A DNA stretch of 64,000 nt from JAFGXT01 sp963677165 (GCA_963677165.2 CAXXSX010000002.1:2852001-2916000), one strand, 5' to 3'. Counted from the first letter of the stretch, positions 51,238 through 60,517 are shown. The notes: generated by a model not told the origin, from the sequence alone. Translations and numbers: made by a program.

Positions 51238-53091
51238 ATGGACCTTCAGAAGCATTTGAAATTCATTGATGTTTTCAGCATCGCGGCCGGAGCAATGATT
51301 AGTTCGGGGATTTTTATTCTTCCTGGACCAGCGTTTGCCAGCGTAGGTCCAGGTGTGTTTATCTCGTATTTTCTGGCCGGCGTGCTTGCTATGGTTGGAA
51401 TTCTTAACGTGATCGAGCTGACTACCGCAATGCCGAGAGCGGGCGGCGATTACTATTTCGTTACCCGTAGTATGGGATCGTTTGTCGGAACAATATCTGG
51501 CTTCTTCAGTTGGTTTGCACTGATGTTGAAAAGTGCGTTTGCTATTTTCGGGATGGCGGCGGTCGTTCATACGTTTGTGCCGTCAATTCCGATCGGTTTG
51601 TCCGGGGTAGTGTTTACAGTATTGTTTGCGGGCGTTAATCTTATCGGAATCAAGGAAGCCGCCCGGTTGGAGGTGGCGATGGTTTTTGCGTTGCTGGCGA
51701 TTATCGGGCTTTATATCATTATCGGGATTCCTCATATACATGCTATGCATTTCGATAAACTGTTGCTGCCTGGAAAATCTCCCGATGCGATATTAATGAC
51801 AGCCGGACTGGTGTTTATCTCTTTTGGCGGACTGCTGAAGGTTGCAAGCGTTTCCGAGGAAATCGAACAACCAACCCGTAACATTCCTCTGGGGATCATC
51901 AGCTCTTTGGTTGTGGTTACTTTTATTTATACTTTGATTTTGATTGTAACGGTAGGAATTCTCACTCCTGAAACTCTGAGTAATTCCAATACTCCTCTTG
52001 CCGAAGCGGCGAAGATCAGCGGCGGATCGGTAGTCTACTGGCTGATTACGATTGGAGCTTTGCTGGCATTTGTTACTACCGCGAATGCCGGAATTATGTC
52101 GGCGTCGCGTTATCCGTTTGCATTGGGGCGTGATCGGTTAATCCCTGAATTTATCACCAGGGAAACAAAGAAGAAAGGTACGCCGTATGTAGCAATCATC
52201 ATTACTGGAATATGTATTGCGTTGGCGTTGCAGATGAAGCTGAAAATTATGGTGAAGGCAGCGTCTTCCGTGATTTTGGCGTCATATGTGTTGTCGGCTT
52301 TTGCCGTGATCATTCTGCGGGAAAGCCGGATTCAGAATTACCGTCCCTCTTTCAGAGCGCCTTTCTATCCGGTACTTCAAATTGTCGGGATTATTCTATT
52401 TTCCTGGTTGATATTTGATATGGGATTCAGAGCGATAGAGGTTACCCTGGTTGTGATTGCCATTAGTGTAACGATATACTTTATCTACGGCAGGAAGATC
52501 AGTCGGGAATACGCGCTGCTGCATTTACTGGAGCGTATTACCAATCGCAAGCTGACCGAGCGTGAACTTGAACAGGAGCTGAAAGAGGTGGTTCATCATC
52601 GCGAGGGTGTGGTGAAGGACCGGTTTGATACTCTGATTGAAGAAGCCGGGGTGCTGGATATTGATGAAGCGATGGGCGCGGATCAGTTATTTCATCGGGT
52701 TGCCGCCGAATTTTCCGGTGATGTCGGTCTTACCGAGGATAGTATGTATGAATTGCTTTGCGAACGGGAGCAGGAAAGCAGTACGGCGATCAATCACTTT
52801 GTAGCGATCCCGCATATTATTCTTGAAGGGGAAAATATATTCAAAATATTCATTGTCAGGAATACCGCGGGAATCGCGATGGCTCATGCGGAAGGAAAAA
52901 TTCAGGCTGCGTTTGTGATCATCGGTACCCGAGACCTGCGCAATTTGCACCTCAAGTCACTGGCGGCGATAGCCCAGATCGTATCCAACAAAACATTCGA
53001 GGAACGCTGGCTCAGAGCTCATAACCAGGAGCAGCTTCGTGATGTGCTATTGCTGGGAAAACGTAAGCGCAACGACGTGGAAAATGGATAA
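51238..53091 (+). CDS. APC-superfamily permease fused to PTS EIIA-type domain (copy 1)
   Basis: A 617-residue protein. Residues ~5-425 are an APC-type amino-acid permease with about 12 helices (IDVFSIAAGAMISSGIFILPG is the unwound-helix substrate site; ELTTAMPRAGGDYYFVTRSMG; FISFGGLLKVASVSEEIEQPTRNIP). A charged linker (residues ~430-480) leads to a C-terminal EIIA-mannitol/Ntr-like domain: LFHRVAAEFSGDVG, LLCEREQESSTAINHFVAIPHIIL with candidate phospho-His H526, KIQAAFVIIGTRDLRNLHLKSLAAIAQIV. No other PTS protein is nearby, so the domain may regulate uptake by phosphorylation. Nearly identical to the gene at 58661. Confidence 0.85.
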   Translation: MDLQKHLKFIDVFSIAAGAMISSGIFILPGPAFASVGPGVFISYFLAGVLAMVGILNVIELTTAMPRAGGDYYFVTRSMGSFVGTISGFFSWFALMLKSAFAIFGMAAVVHTFVPSIPIGLSGVVFTVLFAGVNLIGIKEAARLEVAMVFALLAIIGLYIIIGIPHIHAMHFDKLLLPGKSPDAILMTAGLVFISFGGLLKVASVSEEIEQPTRNIPLGIISSLVVVTFIYTLILIVTVGILTPETLSNSNTPLAEAAKISGGSVVYWLITIGALLAFVTTANAGIMSASRYPFALGRDRLIPEFITRETKKKGTPYVAIIITGICIALALQMKLKIMVKAASSVILASYVLSAFAVIILRESRIQNYRPSFRAPFYPVLQIVGIILFSWLIFDMGFRAIEVTLVVIAISVTIYFIYGRKISREYALLHLLERITNRKLTERELEQELKEVVHHREGVVKDRFDTLIEEAGVLDIDEAMGADQLFHRVAAEFSGDVGLTEDSMYELLCEREQESSTAINHFVAIPHIILEGENIFKIFIVRNTAGIAMAHAEGKIQAAFVIIGTRDLRNLHLKSLAAIAQIVSNKTFEERWLRAHNQEQLRDVLLLGKRKRNDVENG

Positions 53092-53409
53092 GTTGCCAAA
53101 ACTCCTTGGAATTCCGTCCTTCGACAAATTTCTTTCCTGGTATAAAATATGAATGAAAGCAAGTTGTAATTTACAGGCACGGGAGGCATATTGGAGTAAG
53201 GCATTTGCCGTTGGAAGTGGGGAATGGCTTCGGCAAAGCATCGGGAGCATTTATCCAAAAAGTGAATTTGATCCATTTTACCTCAATTTTAGCAAAATCG
53301 AATAAAAAGGGGTGAAAAAAGTCAAAATTGTGGGGGGAGATATTTAATCGTATTTTGCAACTTGCTAATTAACAGTATGCACAGCACCACTGTTGTCGGT
53401 CAAATGTCC
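53092..53409. other. Gene-free region with duplicated segments
   Basis: About 318 bp after the first permease gene. 53151-53250 recurs at 56507-56607 and 53305-53333 recurs at 57504-57532. No convincing reading frame or classical RNA gene is seen. Confidence 0.6.
53151..53250. repeat. 100-bp intergenic repeat, copy A
   Basis: GAATGAAAGCAAGTTGTAAT and about 80 more bases match 56507-56607 with scattered substitutions and short gaps. Not coding in any frame with a good start. May be a remnant of a duplicated permease 3' flank or a small RNA gene. Confidence 0.75.
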
Positions 53410-54273
53410 TTATTTTCGGTACATTTCCGGGGATTTTCCCATGTAACGCTTAAACATACGGGAAAAATACAGGCTGTCGGTATAGCCGGATAGTTCCGCC
53501 ACCTTTTTGATGCTCAGCTGATTGTTGCGGAGACACAATGCTGCGTTATTCAAGCGCAACAGCGTGACATAATTAATGGGAGACACGCCAAAATATTCCT
53601 TGAATTTTCGGCTCAGATATGCCGGAGCAAGATGAATCCTTGACGCAAGCTGCGCAAGGCTCAAACACTCCAGATAATGATCTTCAATATATTGCTTCAA
53701 GGCCTGAAAAGATTCGGGGATCGGCGCAGTTTTGTGGCCCATCGGATACATGTTCCGGGTCAGTTCCAGCAGAATCCCGGTAATGAAATGCACCAGCAGA
53801 CGACTGTCCGGGCGGGACTGGGTATTCAATTCCTCGTAAAACGGTTCCCAATAGGTACGAATGAGTCTTTCATCATGGAAACAGACAGGGGTGTTAATCT
53901 TAACGTCATATTCTCTCATCGCATATTCACAGGAAGAGCCGGAAAACTGCAGCCAGGACAGATGCCAACTTTTGCCGTTCTCCCCATACTTCGCCTTGCT
54001 GCTTTTATTATCCCACAGCACAAGGCTGTTGGCGGGGAATTCCGTATCCTTTCCATCGATATTTACGTTCACTTTTTCATGATTAAAGATCAGGGAATAG
54101 TGTTCACTGCTGTTATAAATATTAGGAATGATCTGTTCGACCCCGGAACGGCAATGCCTGATACCGAAACCGATCAGTTTTAAATCAGTAGGGCTGTTGT
54201 CGCTAAGCGTCTGCGACAACGGAAAAGAGGAGAATATCTTCTGCTCTTTTGTATAAAAGTAAAAATCATCCAT
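53410..54273 (-). CDS. AraC family transcriptional regulator
   Basis: A 287-residue regulator. The N-terminal sensor resembles arabinose-binding cupins (YSLIFNHEKVNVNIDGKDTEFPANSLVLWDN, KSWHLSWLQFSG). The C-terminal DNA-binding domain starts near residue 187 (KQYIEDHYLECLSLAQLASRIHLAPAYLSRKFKEYFGVSPINYVTLLRL, KKVAELSGYTDSLYFSRMFKRYMGKSPEMYRK). Divergent from the alpha-L-rhamnosidase gene across 95 AT-rich bp containing two GGTTTATA copies, so it likely controls that gene. Rhamnose as inducer is inferred. Confidence 0.9.
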   Translation of the reverse strand: MDDFYFYTKEQKIFSSFPLSQTLSDNSPTDLKLIGFGIRHCRSGVEQIIPNIYNSSEHYSLIFNHEKVNVNIDGKDTEFPANSLVLWDNKSSKAKYGENGKSWHLSWLQFSGSSCEYAMREYDVKINTPVCFHDERLIRTYWEPFYEELNTQSRPDSRLLVHFITGILLELTRNMYPMGHKTAPIPESFQALKQYIEDHYLECLSLAQLASRIHLAPAYLSRKFKEYFGVSPINYVTLLRLNNAALCLRNNQLSIKKVAELSGYTDSLYFSRMFKRYMGKSPEMYRK

Positions 54274-54368
54274 AATAAAGTAAAATACCTCTATTGGTTT
54301 ATACTAAATATAGGTTTATAATTAATTAATAAAAGTAAAAAACATCATATATCCCAGAGATTATAAAA

Positions 54369-56411
54369 ATGGAAAGTATCCCGGAAAGCAAAATACAGGA
54401 GCTGGCTCATCAGGAATCAGCCTATGCCGTCATTGATCCGTTTTATACAAGAACCCGGACCATTCGTCATGATTTGACCGTGCCGTGGTTCTACGGCAGG
54501 CATGAACTTGACTGCTATCGGCTGGATCAAATGCGGAAAGCCGTGGATGCAGCAAAACTCAATGTAGGCTATCCGGGAGAATTCCGGCAGGCGGCAGAAC
54601 GGGCGTACTTTCGCTGTCAGGGTGCGCTTCCAGAACATCTCAGCTTCAGAGCCAGTGGCACAATCCGGGTTTCTATCGACGGAAAAATGATTTACAGCAG
54701 TCCAAGCACAACAGCCTCCCATTCCGTTGATCTGGAAGACTGTAACAATGGTGAATTGATTATAGAAGTTTATGCAGAGAACGGACTGCCTGCATTGAGT
54801 TTCGATAATTGTGCAGGAATGAAACCGGAATGGTCGGAAGACCGGATTCACTGGTCGGACGCGGTAATAGAATATTCCAATGATGAGAAGCTTCCTCCGC
54901 ACCGTATGAAACCGGCAGTCAAGACGCTAAAGCCTGAGTCTGTAAACGATGGTCTCTATGACTTTGGACGTGAAATTTATGGTCACGTAGTGGTCCACTG
55001 CAAACGGCAGCCACGGATTTACGTCGGAGAATCCGTGGAGGAGGCAAACAACTGCAACGGAAAAATCATGGAACAGTCTACCGAACTGATCGCGGAAAAA
55101 AACGGTTCCTGGATTTCGGCGCATCCGCTGGCATTTCGTTATCTCAGGTGTAAGGATGCTGACATGGACCATCTTTATGCTGAAATCGAGTGGCAGCCAT
55201 TCGGATATCGCGGTGCGTTTGCGTGCTCCGATGAACGCCTGACCCGGATATGGTCGCACAGCGCCTATACCTTAAAACTCTGTATGCATAATTTTCTATT
55301 GGACGGCGTAAAGCGGGATCGTCTGCCGTGGGTCGGCGACCTGGCGATGAGCATGATGGTGAATGCCTATGTGTTCGGCGACGGGGATATTGTACGCCGC
55401 TCTTTAAGCGTTCTCGGTCGTGCCGGGATAAAAAATAAACATCTCAACGGCATAATCGACTATTCCCTGTGGTGGATCATATCCCATGAGCTTTATCAGC
55501 AGTACTTTGCCGATCCGGAATACCTGAAAGAAGAATGGCCAAGCATTATTGCGGCACTTGAGCAGTTGAAAGCGTGTTGCGACGAACAGGGCATGCTGAG
55601 TAAAAAAGATGACGACTGGCTCTTTATCGACTGGGTGGAAACGGATAAAATCACCGCGCTTCAAATTCTCTGGCAGTGGGCCCAGTTGTCGGCGTCACGA
55701 TTGGCCCAACGGCTTGACCGGAACGATTTATCTTCATACTGGAGTAAATCAGCCGAACACCTGAAAGAAGTTTTATTCAATACCGCATGGGACTCGCAAA
55801 AGAAACTCTGGTATGGAATTCCTAACAACGAAACTTCCGTCTATTCACGCCACGCGCTGTTTTTCAGTGTGATATCCGGCCTGCTTCCGGAGGCGGAATA
55901 TGATTCCGCCAGAAACGCGCTTTTAGGAACAGAGCTGTCGCCAACCGGAACCCCATATATGTCCGGATTTGAGAACCTTGCGCTATCGAAACTTAATGCA
56001 GTACCGGAGATGTTACGGAGAACCCGTGATTATTGGGGAGGAATGCTTGAGCGCGACGCAACGACATTCTGGGAAGCGTTTGATCCGGCAGAGGAAGGCG
56101 ACAATGCCTGGAGTTTTTACGGTCGTCCTTTCGGGAAAAGTCTGTGTCATGCCTGGAGCGCCGGACCGGCAGCCTTTCTTTCGCAGGGAATTATCGGCTT
56201 GACTCCGCTTGACGACGGCTGGAAACGGTTTTCAATTTCTCCGCGCCTGGGCGATTTATCATGGGTTGCCGTAACTTTCCCGACTCCGCATGGCGAGATT
56301 TCCATTGTGGTAAAAAATCAGGAAATACAGATGTCGATTCCTGCTGGACTAACTTGCGAATACAACGGTCATAAACTATCCGGAAATTGTTCTAGTCCGT
56401 TGGGAATGTAA
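54369..56411 (+). CDS. Glycoside hydrolase family 78 alpha-L-rhamnosidase-like enzyme
   Basis: A 680-residue protein. The N-terminal ~270 residues are beta-sandwich (LSFRASGTIRVSIDGKMIYSS). The (alpha/alpha)6 barrel begins with RLTRIWSHSAYTLKLCMHNFLLDGVKRDRLPWVGDLAMS, the GH78 hallmark DG-x-KRDR-x2-W-x-GD. The DWLFIDW segment, ERDATTFWEAFDP and the C-terminal LTPLDDGWKRFSISPRLGDLSWVAVTFPTPHGEI are equally typical. It hydrolyses terminal alpha-L-rhamnose. No signal peptide, so cytoplasmic, and somewhat shorter than classic ~900-residue enzymes. Only a weak AGAG precedes the ATG. Divergent from an AraC-type regulator. Confidence 0.9.
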   Translation: MESIPESKIQELAHQESAYAVIDPFYTRTRTIRHDLTVPWFYGRHELDCYRLDQMRKAVDAAKLNVGYPGEFRQAAERAYFRCQGALPEHLSFRASGTIRVSIDGKMIYSSPSTTASHSVDLEDCNNGELIIEVYAENGLPALSFDNCAGMKPEWSEDRIHWSDAVIEYSNDEKLPPHRMKPAVKTLKPESVNDGLYDFGREIYGHVVVHCKRQPRIYVGESVEEANNCNGKIMEQSTELIAEKNGSWISAHPLAFRYLRCKDADMDHLYAEIEWQPFGYRGAFACSDERLTRIWSHSAYTLKLCMHNFLLDGVKRDRLPWVGDLAMSMMVNAYVFGDGDIVRRSLSVLGRAGIKNKHLNGIIDYSLWWIISHELYQQYFADPEYLKEEWPSIIAALEQLKACCDEQGMLSKKDDDWLFIDWVETDKITALQILWQWAQLSASRLAQRLDRNDLSSYWSKSAEHLKEVLFNTAWDSQKKLWYGIPNNETSVYSRHALFFSVISGLLPEAEYDSARNALLGTELSPTGTPYMSGFENLALSKLNAVPEMLRRTRDYWGGMLERDATTFWEAFDPAEEGDNAWSFYGRPFGKSLCHAWSAGPAAFLSQGIIGLTPLDDGWKRFSISPRLGDLSWVAVTFPTPHGEISIVVKNQEIQMSIPAGLTCEYNGHKLSGNCSSPLGM

Positions 56412-56506
56412 TCTTTGCGTCCAGCAATTTGCAACTCATCAATTCGAGTGGAATTATATCGAATTATGGTGTCGATCGAATTATGGCACCACTATTACAA
56501 AAATAC

Positions 56507-56607
56507 GAATGAAAGTAAGTTGTAATTTACAGACACGTGGGGCATATTGGAGTAAGGCGTTTTGTCGTTGGAAGTGGGAAATGGCTTAGCCACAACCTCG
56601 GAAGCAT
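56507..56607. repeat. 100-bp intergenic repeat, copy B
   Basis: Matches 53151-53250: GAATGAAAGTAAGTTGTAAT, then GGCATATTGGAGTAAGGCGT and TTGGAAGTGGGAAATGGCTT. Same orientation as copy A. Confidence 0.75.
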
Positions 56608-56749
56608 GAAAAGAATGCGAATTTATGACACGGGGAGCATAAAATACATTAGCGGCCAAAAATGGCACTAAAAATCATTTTAACGAGGATTTTTTTTGAG
56701 GAAAAATGCATGTAATCTAGCACGAAAATGCAATGTTATACGCATCCGA

Positions 56750-56822
56750 CCCAATATAAAAGCCCAATATAAAACCCCAATATAAAACAATATAAAACCC
56801 AATATAAAACCCAATATAAAAA
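56750..56822. repeat. Tandem CCCAATATAAAA array
   Basis: Six copies starting at 56750, 56763, 56776, 56788 (shortened), 56798 and 56810, unit 10-13 bp. Every copy contains TATAAA. It lies directly upstream of the lipoprotein gene at 56842, at promoter distance. Confidence 0.9.
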
Positions 56823-56841
56823 TATACTGGGGATAAGATAA

Positions 56842-57234
56842 ATGTATAAAATAATTACCCTAGTCATATTTCTGTTTCTTGTAGGGTGTAAACCTCAAGT
56901 TAGCTATTCGTATACCAGCGGAGATATGGACGAAGGAGGAAATTTAAGAAGAGATGGGTACACAATGTTCCGTTGGGCAATATATTATAATCATCAATAT
57001 AAAAAGAAAAAAAATAAATTATTACCAACTGACGTTAAAATAGTAATTAATGATTCAGAATATTCTATGAAATTTTTTAGGCAAAGTAATAATGAAAGCG
57101 ATAATGAATTCTATGTTTTTTTTATAAGATTTCCTGAAAGTAAATTTCAAGAAGGAACTAAATACCATTTTGTGTACAAAATTAATGGGCAGCAATTCCA
57201 GTCTTCCTTATACACTTTAAAATATGAAAAATGA
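56842..57234 (+). CDS. Small orphan lipoprotein
   Basis: A 130-residue protein: MYKIITLVIFLFLVGCKPQ gives a signal peptide with lipobox LVGC (Cys near residue 16). The mature part is Lys/Asn/Tyr-rich, with a beta pattern (VKIVINDSEYSMKFF, NEFYVFFIRFPESKF, YHFVYKINGQQFQS). GGGG lies before the ATG. The DNA is clearly more AT-rich than the glycosidase genes nearby, suggesting transfer from elsewhere. No family recognised. Confidence 0.65.
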   Translation: MYKIITLVIFLFLVGCKPQVSYSYTSGDMDEGGNLRRDGYTMFRWAIYYNHQYKKKKNKLLPTDVKIVINDSEYSMKFFRQSNNESDNEFYVFFIRFPESKFQEGTKYHFVYKINGQQFQSSLYTLKYEK

Positions 57235-57612
57235 CGGGGACGGGGTCAAACATTTTTTTCTTAGAGGAATACGGAGAATGCGGGGTCAGGCATACACATT
57301 TTTTACATTTTGCGATTCATGTTGTATTTTTTATTTTTAGTTGCTATAGTTTTCAAGCGAAATAACCACAATTTGAGCAGGGGCGATGGACTGTTTAGAG
57401 CTGACAATTCAGGATTACTTCCACGTGAGCGAGGTAAGCGAAAAAACCGCTTATAGCCGGTTTTCTCACCATGTTCCATTCTAATATTAGACCCCAATAT
57501 TAGAAAAGGGGTGAAAAAAGCCAAAATTGTGGATTGTAATGTTTGATTATATTTTATAAGACTCTCGAATAAAATAGGTAAACGAAACGAACTGAACCAC
57601 AATATATATCAA
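57235..57612. other. Gene-free region between orphan genes
   Basis: About 378 bp. CGGGGTCA occurs at 57241 and 57281, each followed by CA and a T-rich stretch; TCTAATATTAGA at 57480-57491 is a perfect palindrome; 57504-57532 copies 53305-53333. A 99-codon minus-strand frame is judged spurious. Confidence 0.6.
57504..57532. repeat. 29-bp repeat also at 53305-53333
   Basis: AAAAGGGGTGAAAAAAG(C/T)C then AAAATTGTGG, one difference between copies. Confidence 0.85.
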
Positions 57613-58353
57613 ATGAAAAAGCAAATACTAGTAAAATTAATGTATATTGGTTGCTGGCTAGTTGTTTTTAATAGTCACAATCTCTACGGTAAAAATCATG
57701 ATGATAACTTTCTCGCACAAAATTCTATTGTTTTTTTTGAAGATGCTCCAAAATCAGTTATAGATAGAATTAAATTATCTAGAAAGTACTTATCTCAAGA
57801 CAAAGCCATTGTCAACCTCAAATATCCGGCAATGGCCAAGAATATTTTATGGAATTTGAAACTGGTTTTAAAACAAAAATTTATTCCAGAGCTATCATTT
57901 ATCTTGAAGCATATGCGGCTGGTTCCTGCAAGTAATATTAAAACTAATATGGACACAGCATTTATCGCATATCGTTATAAACAGTATATTTTTATGCATG
58001 TTGCTACAAATTGGCATTTATGTTTATTTGTACATTATTTGAATGAGAATAGACAAAAAGAGAATAGTAAGAATTTAAGTACTGACTTTATAACTTTCTT
58101 TTTTAACGATAAGTTTAAAGAAAAGCAACCTAATTATACAATTAGTTCCACTAATTATGCTGTAATTGCTCTTTCTCAATATAAATTGTTTAATAAAATG
58201 ATTCAATTTTCAAAAATAATTTTTTATAATAATGATGTATGTTTTTCATATGGATACGCTAAGGAATCTAGAGCTGCTAGACAACCATTAAACAATGAAT
58301 GGTTTAAGTGGGAACAGATAAAAATGGATGCAGTAAAGAGGCATAAAGAATAG
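57613..58353 (+). CDS. Orphan exported protein
   Basis: A 246-residue protein with a likely signal peptide (KLMYIGCWLVVFNSHNLYG). The rest is Lys/Asn/Phe/Tyr-rich and mostly helical, with no motif I can name. AT-rich codon use like the lipoprotein at 56842 and unlike the flanking permease genes. No clear ribosome site. Probably acquired with the surrounding repeat-rich island. Confidence 0.5.
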   Translation: MKKQILVKLMYIGCWLVVFNSHNLYGKNHDDNFLAQNSIVFFEDAPKSVIDRIKLSRKYLSQDKAIVNLKYPAMAKNILWNLKLVLKQKFIPELSFILKHMRLVPASNIKTNMDTAFIAYRYKQYIFMHVATNWHLCLFVHYLNENRQKENSKNLSTDFITFFFNDKFKEKQPNYTISSTNYAVIALSQYKLFNKMIQFSKIIFYNNDVCFSYGYAKESRAARQPLNNEWFKWEQIKMDAVKRHKE

Positions 58354-58660
58354 CACACGTTTTATTTTTCCCCGCTTACGATAGTGGTGCCGTGTACAAT
58401 AGGAATTCTCCAGAATGGCCTCGGTAGAATATTTTTTTAGTGCCATTTTATGTTTTTTATAGAAAGCTAATGTTTTTGCTTGTATTCGCATCAGATATCT
58501 ATAACGGCAAGTTGATATCGAATATTTCCAACAAACTTTTTACATTGCATTCGATCGGAATCATTATGTAAAAATTGGCTTTGTTAAAGCATTTGCTCTT
58601 GCTATCTGTTGTTTCCGGTTGTAAATATTAGATAGGAAAACCATTGAGTGGGGATGACGT
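58354..58660. other. Upstream region of APC permease copy 2
   Basis: About 307 bp. It contains 58593-58631, matching 51168-51209. No RNA gene or further reading frame was recognised. Confidence 0.5.
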
Positions 58661-60517
58661 ATGGACCTTCAGAAACATTTGAAATTTATTGATGTGTTCA
58701 GCATTGCGGCTGGAGCAATGATCAGTTCGGGTATCTTTATTTTGCCGGGATTGGCATTTTCCAGTGTGGGACCCGGAGTTTTTATTTCGTACTTTCTGGC
58801 CGGTGTACTTGCGATGCTTGGAATCCTTAACGTAATTGAACTTACAACCGCTATGCCAAGAGCCGGAGGCGATTATTATTTTGTTACCCGCAGTATGGGG
58901 CCTTTTGTCGGGACGATTTCCGGCTTTTTCAGCTGGTTTGCTCTGGTGTTAAAGAGCGCGTTTGCTATCTTTGGTCTTGCTGCCGTACTGGCCACGTTTG
59001 TACCATCTATTCCCATTGGTTTGTCGGGGGCTGTTTTTTCGGCGATATTTGTGGGCATTAATCTGATCGGAGTTAAGGAAGCCGCCCGGTTTGAAGTGAT
59101 CATGGTGTTTGGACTGTTGGCTATATTGGCAGTGTTTATTATTGTCGGAGTTCCCCATATTGAGGTGAAACATTTTGAAAAGCTGCTGCTTCCCGGTAAA
59201 TCGGCTAACGCGGTATTAATGACGGCTGGTCTGGTATTTATTTCATTCGGGGGATTGCTGAACGTCGCGAGCGTTTCGGAAGAGGTCGAAAATCCGGGAA
59301 AGAATATTACGTATGGAATTATTTCCTCGCTGGTGGTGGTGACGTTTATTTACTCGATTATTCTGGTTGTTACCGTGGGAATTTTAAAGCCGGATATTCT
59401 TAGTACTTCCAATACTCCTCTTGCTGATGCCGCCAGGATCAGCGGCGGGTCGGTGGTTTACTGGCTGGTGACGATCGGTGCTCTGCTGGCGTTTATTACT
59501 ACGGCGAACGCCGGAATTATGTCGGCGTCGCGTTATCCGTTTGCGCTGGGGCGTGACCGGCTTATTCCTGAGTTTATCACGAAGGAATCGAAGAAGAAAG
59601 GTACGCCTTATGTGGCGATTATCATTACCGGAATCTGCATCGCGCTGGCGTTGCAGATGAAGCTGGATATTATGGTTAAGGCCGCATCGTCGGTGATTTT
59701 GGCGTCGTATGTATTATCCGCTTTTGCGGTGATTATTCTACGTGAAAGCCGGGTTCAGAATTATCGCCCGACTTTCAGGGCTCCACTTTATCCGGCACTT
59801 CAGATTGTGGGGATCATTCTGTTTTCCTGGCTGATCTTTGATATGGGGCTTCAGGCGATTGAAGTTACCCTGGTGGTGATTGCAATCAGTTTGACCATAT
59901 ATTTTATTTACGGGCGAAAGGTTAGTCGTGAATATGCGCTGCTGCATTTGCTTGAACGCATTACCAATCGCAAGCTGACCGAACGTGAGCTGGAACAGGA
60001 ACTCAAAGAAGTTGTGCACAGCCGCGAAGGAGTGGTAAAGGATCGGTTTGACACTCTGATTGAAGAGGCCAGAGTTCTTGATCTTGATGATGCGATGGGG
60101 ACGGATCGGTTGTTCCATCAGGTTGCTGCGGAGTTTTCCGGTGATGTTGGTCTTTCCGAGGAAGATATGTATACGCTGCTCTGCGAACGCGAGCAGGAGA
60201 GCAGTACCGCGATAAATGATTTTGTGTCGATCCCGCATATTATTCTTGAAGGCGAAAATATATTTAAGATATTCATTGTCAGGAATACGGCTGGAATCGC
60301 GATGGCTCAGGCAGAGGGAAAGATTCGGGCGGCGTTTGTAATTATCGGTACCCGTGATCTGCGGAATCTGCACCTGAAATCGCTGGCTGCGATTGCCCAG
60401 ATTGTTTCTGACCGTAAATTTGAGGAACGTTGGCTCAAGGCAAATAGTCAGGAGCAGCTTCGTGATGTGCTGTTGCTGGGAAAACGGAAAAGAAACAAGG
60501 CGGAGGCTGATAACTGA
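58661..60517 (+). CDS. APC-superfamily permease fused to PTS EIIA-type domain (copy 2)
   Basis: A 618-residue paralogue of the gene at 51238, collinear throughout with only scattered substitutions. Same permease core (AAGAMISSGIFILPGL, MPRAGGDYYFVTRSMG), same linker and EIIA domain with AIN-x-FVSIPH holding the candidate phospho-His. GGGG lies 8 bases before the ATG, a better ribosome site than copy 1. Its stop codon overlaps the ATG of the nuclease gene (TGATG), so it heads an operon with two DNA-repair-type genes. Substrate unknown, probably an amino acid. Confidence 0.85.
   Translation: MDLQKHLKFIDVFSIAAGAMISSGIFILPGLAFSSVGPGVFISYFLAGVLAMLGILNVIELTTAMPRAGGDYYFVTRSMGPFVGTISGFFSWFALVLKSAFAIFGLAAVLATFVPSIPIGLSGAVFSAIFVGINLIGVKEAARFEVIMVFGLLAILAVFIIVGVPHIEVKHFEKLLLPGKSANAVLMTAGLVFISFGGLLNVASVSEEVENPGKNITYGIISSLVVVTFIYSIILVVTVGILKPDILSTSNTPLADAARISGGSVVYWLVTIGALLAFITTANAGIMSASRYPFALGRDRLIPEFITKESKKKGTPYVAIIITGICIALALQMKLDIMVKAASSVILASYVLSAFAVIILRESRVQNYRPTFRAPLYPALQIVGIILFSWLIFDMGLQAIEVTLVVIAISLTIYFIYGRKVSREYALLHLLERITNRKLTERELEQELKEVVHSREGVVKDRFDTLIEEARVLDLDDAMGTDRLFHQVAAEFSGDVGLSEEDMYTLLCEREQESSTAINDFVSIPHIILEGENIFKIFIVRNTAGIAMAQAEGKIRAAFVIIGTRDLRNLHLKSLAAIAQIVSDRKFEERWLKANSQEQLRDVLLLGKRKRNKAEADN

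Larger units (their letters stand above)
56412..56841. other. Gene-free repeat-rich region
   Basis: About 430 bp. It holds a direct repeat of TCGAATTATGG (near 56458 and 56475), the second copy of the 100-bp repeat (56507-56607), and the tandem CCCAATATAAAA array (56750-56822). Confidence 0.7.

Noticed and set aside
51217..51570. 117-codon minus-strand frame over the start of permease copy 1
   Set aside because: Antisense shadow of a well-supported membrane protein; His/Lys/Asn-rich composition typical of such shadows.
57303..57602. 99-codon minus-strand reading frame between the orphan genes
   Set aside because: No ribosome site, composition unlike a real protein, and it runs across the palindrome and repeat segments; judged chance.
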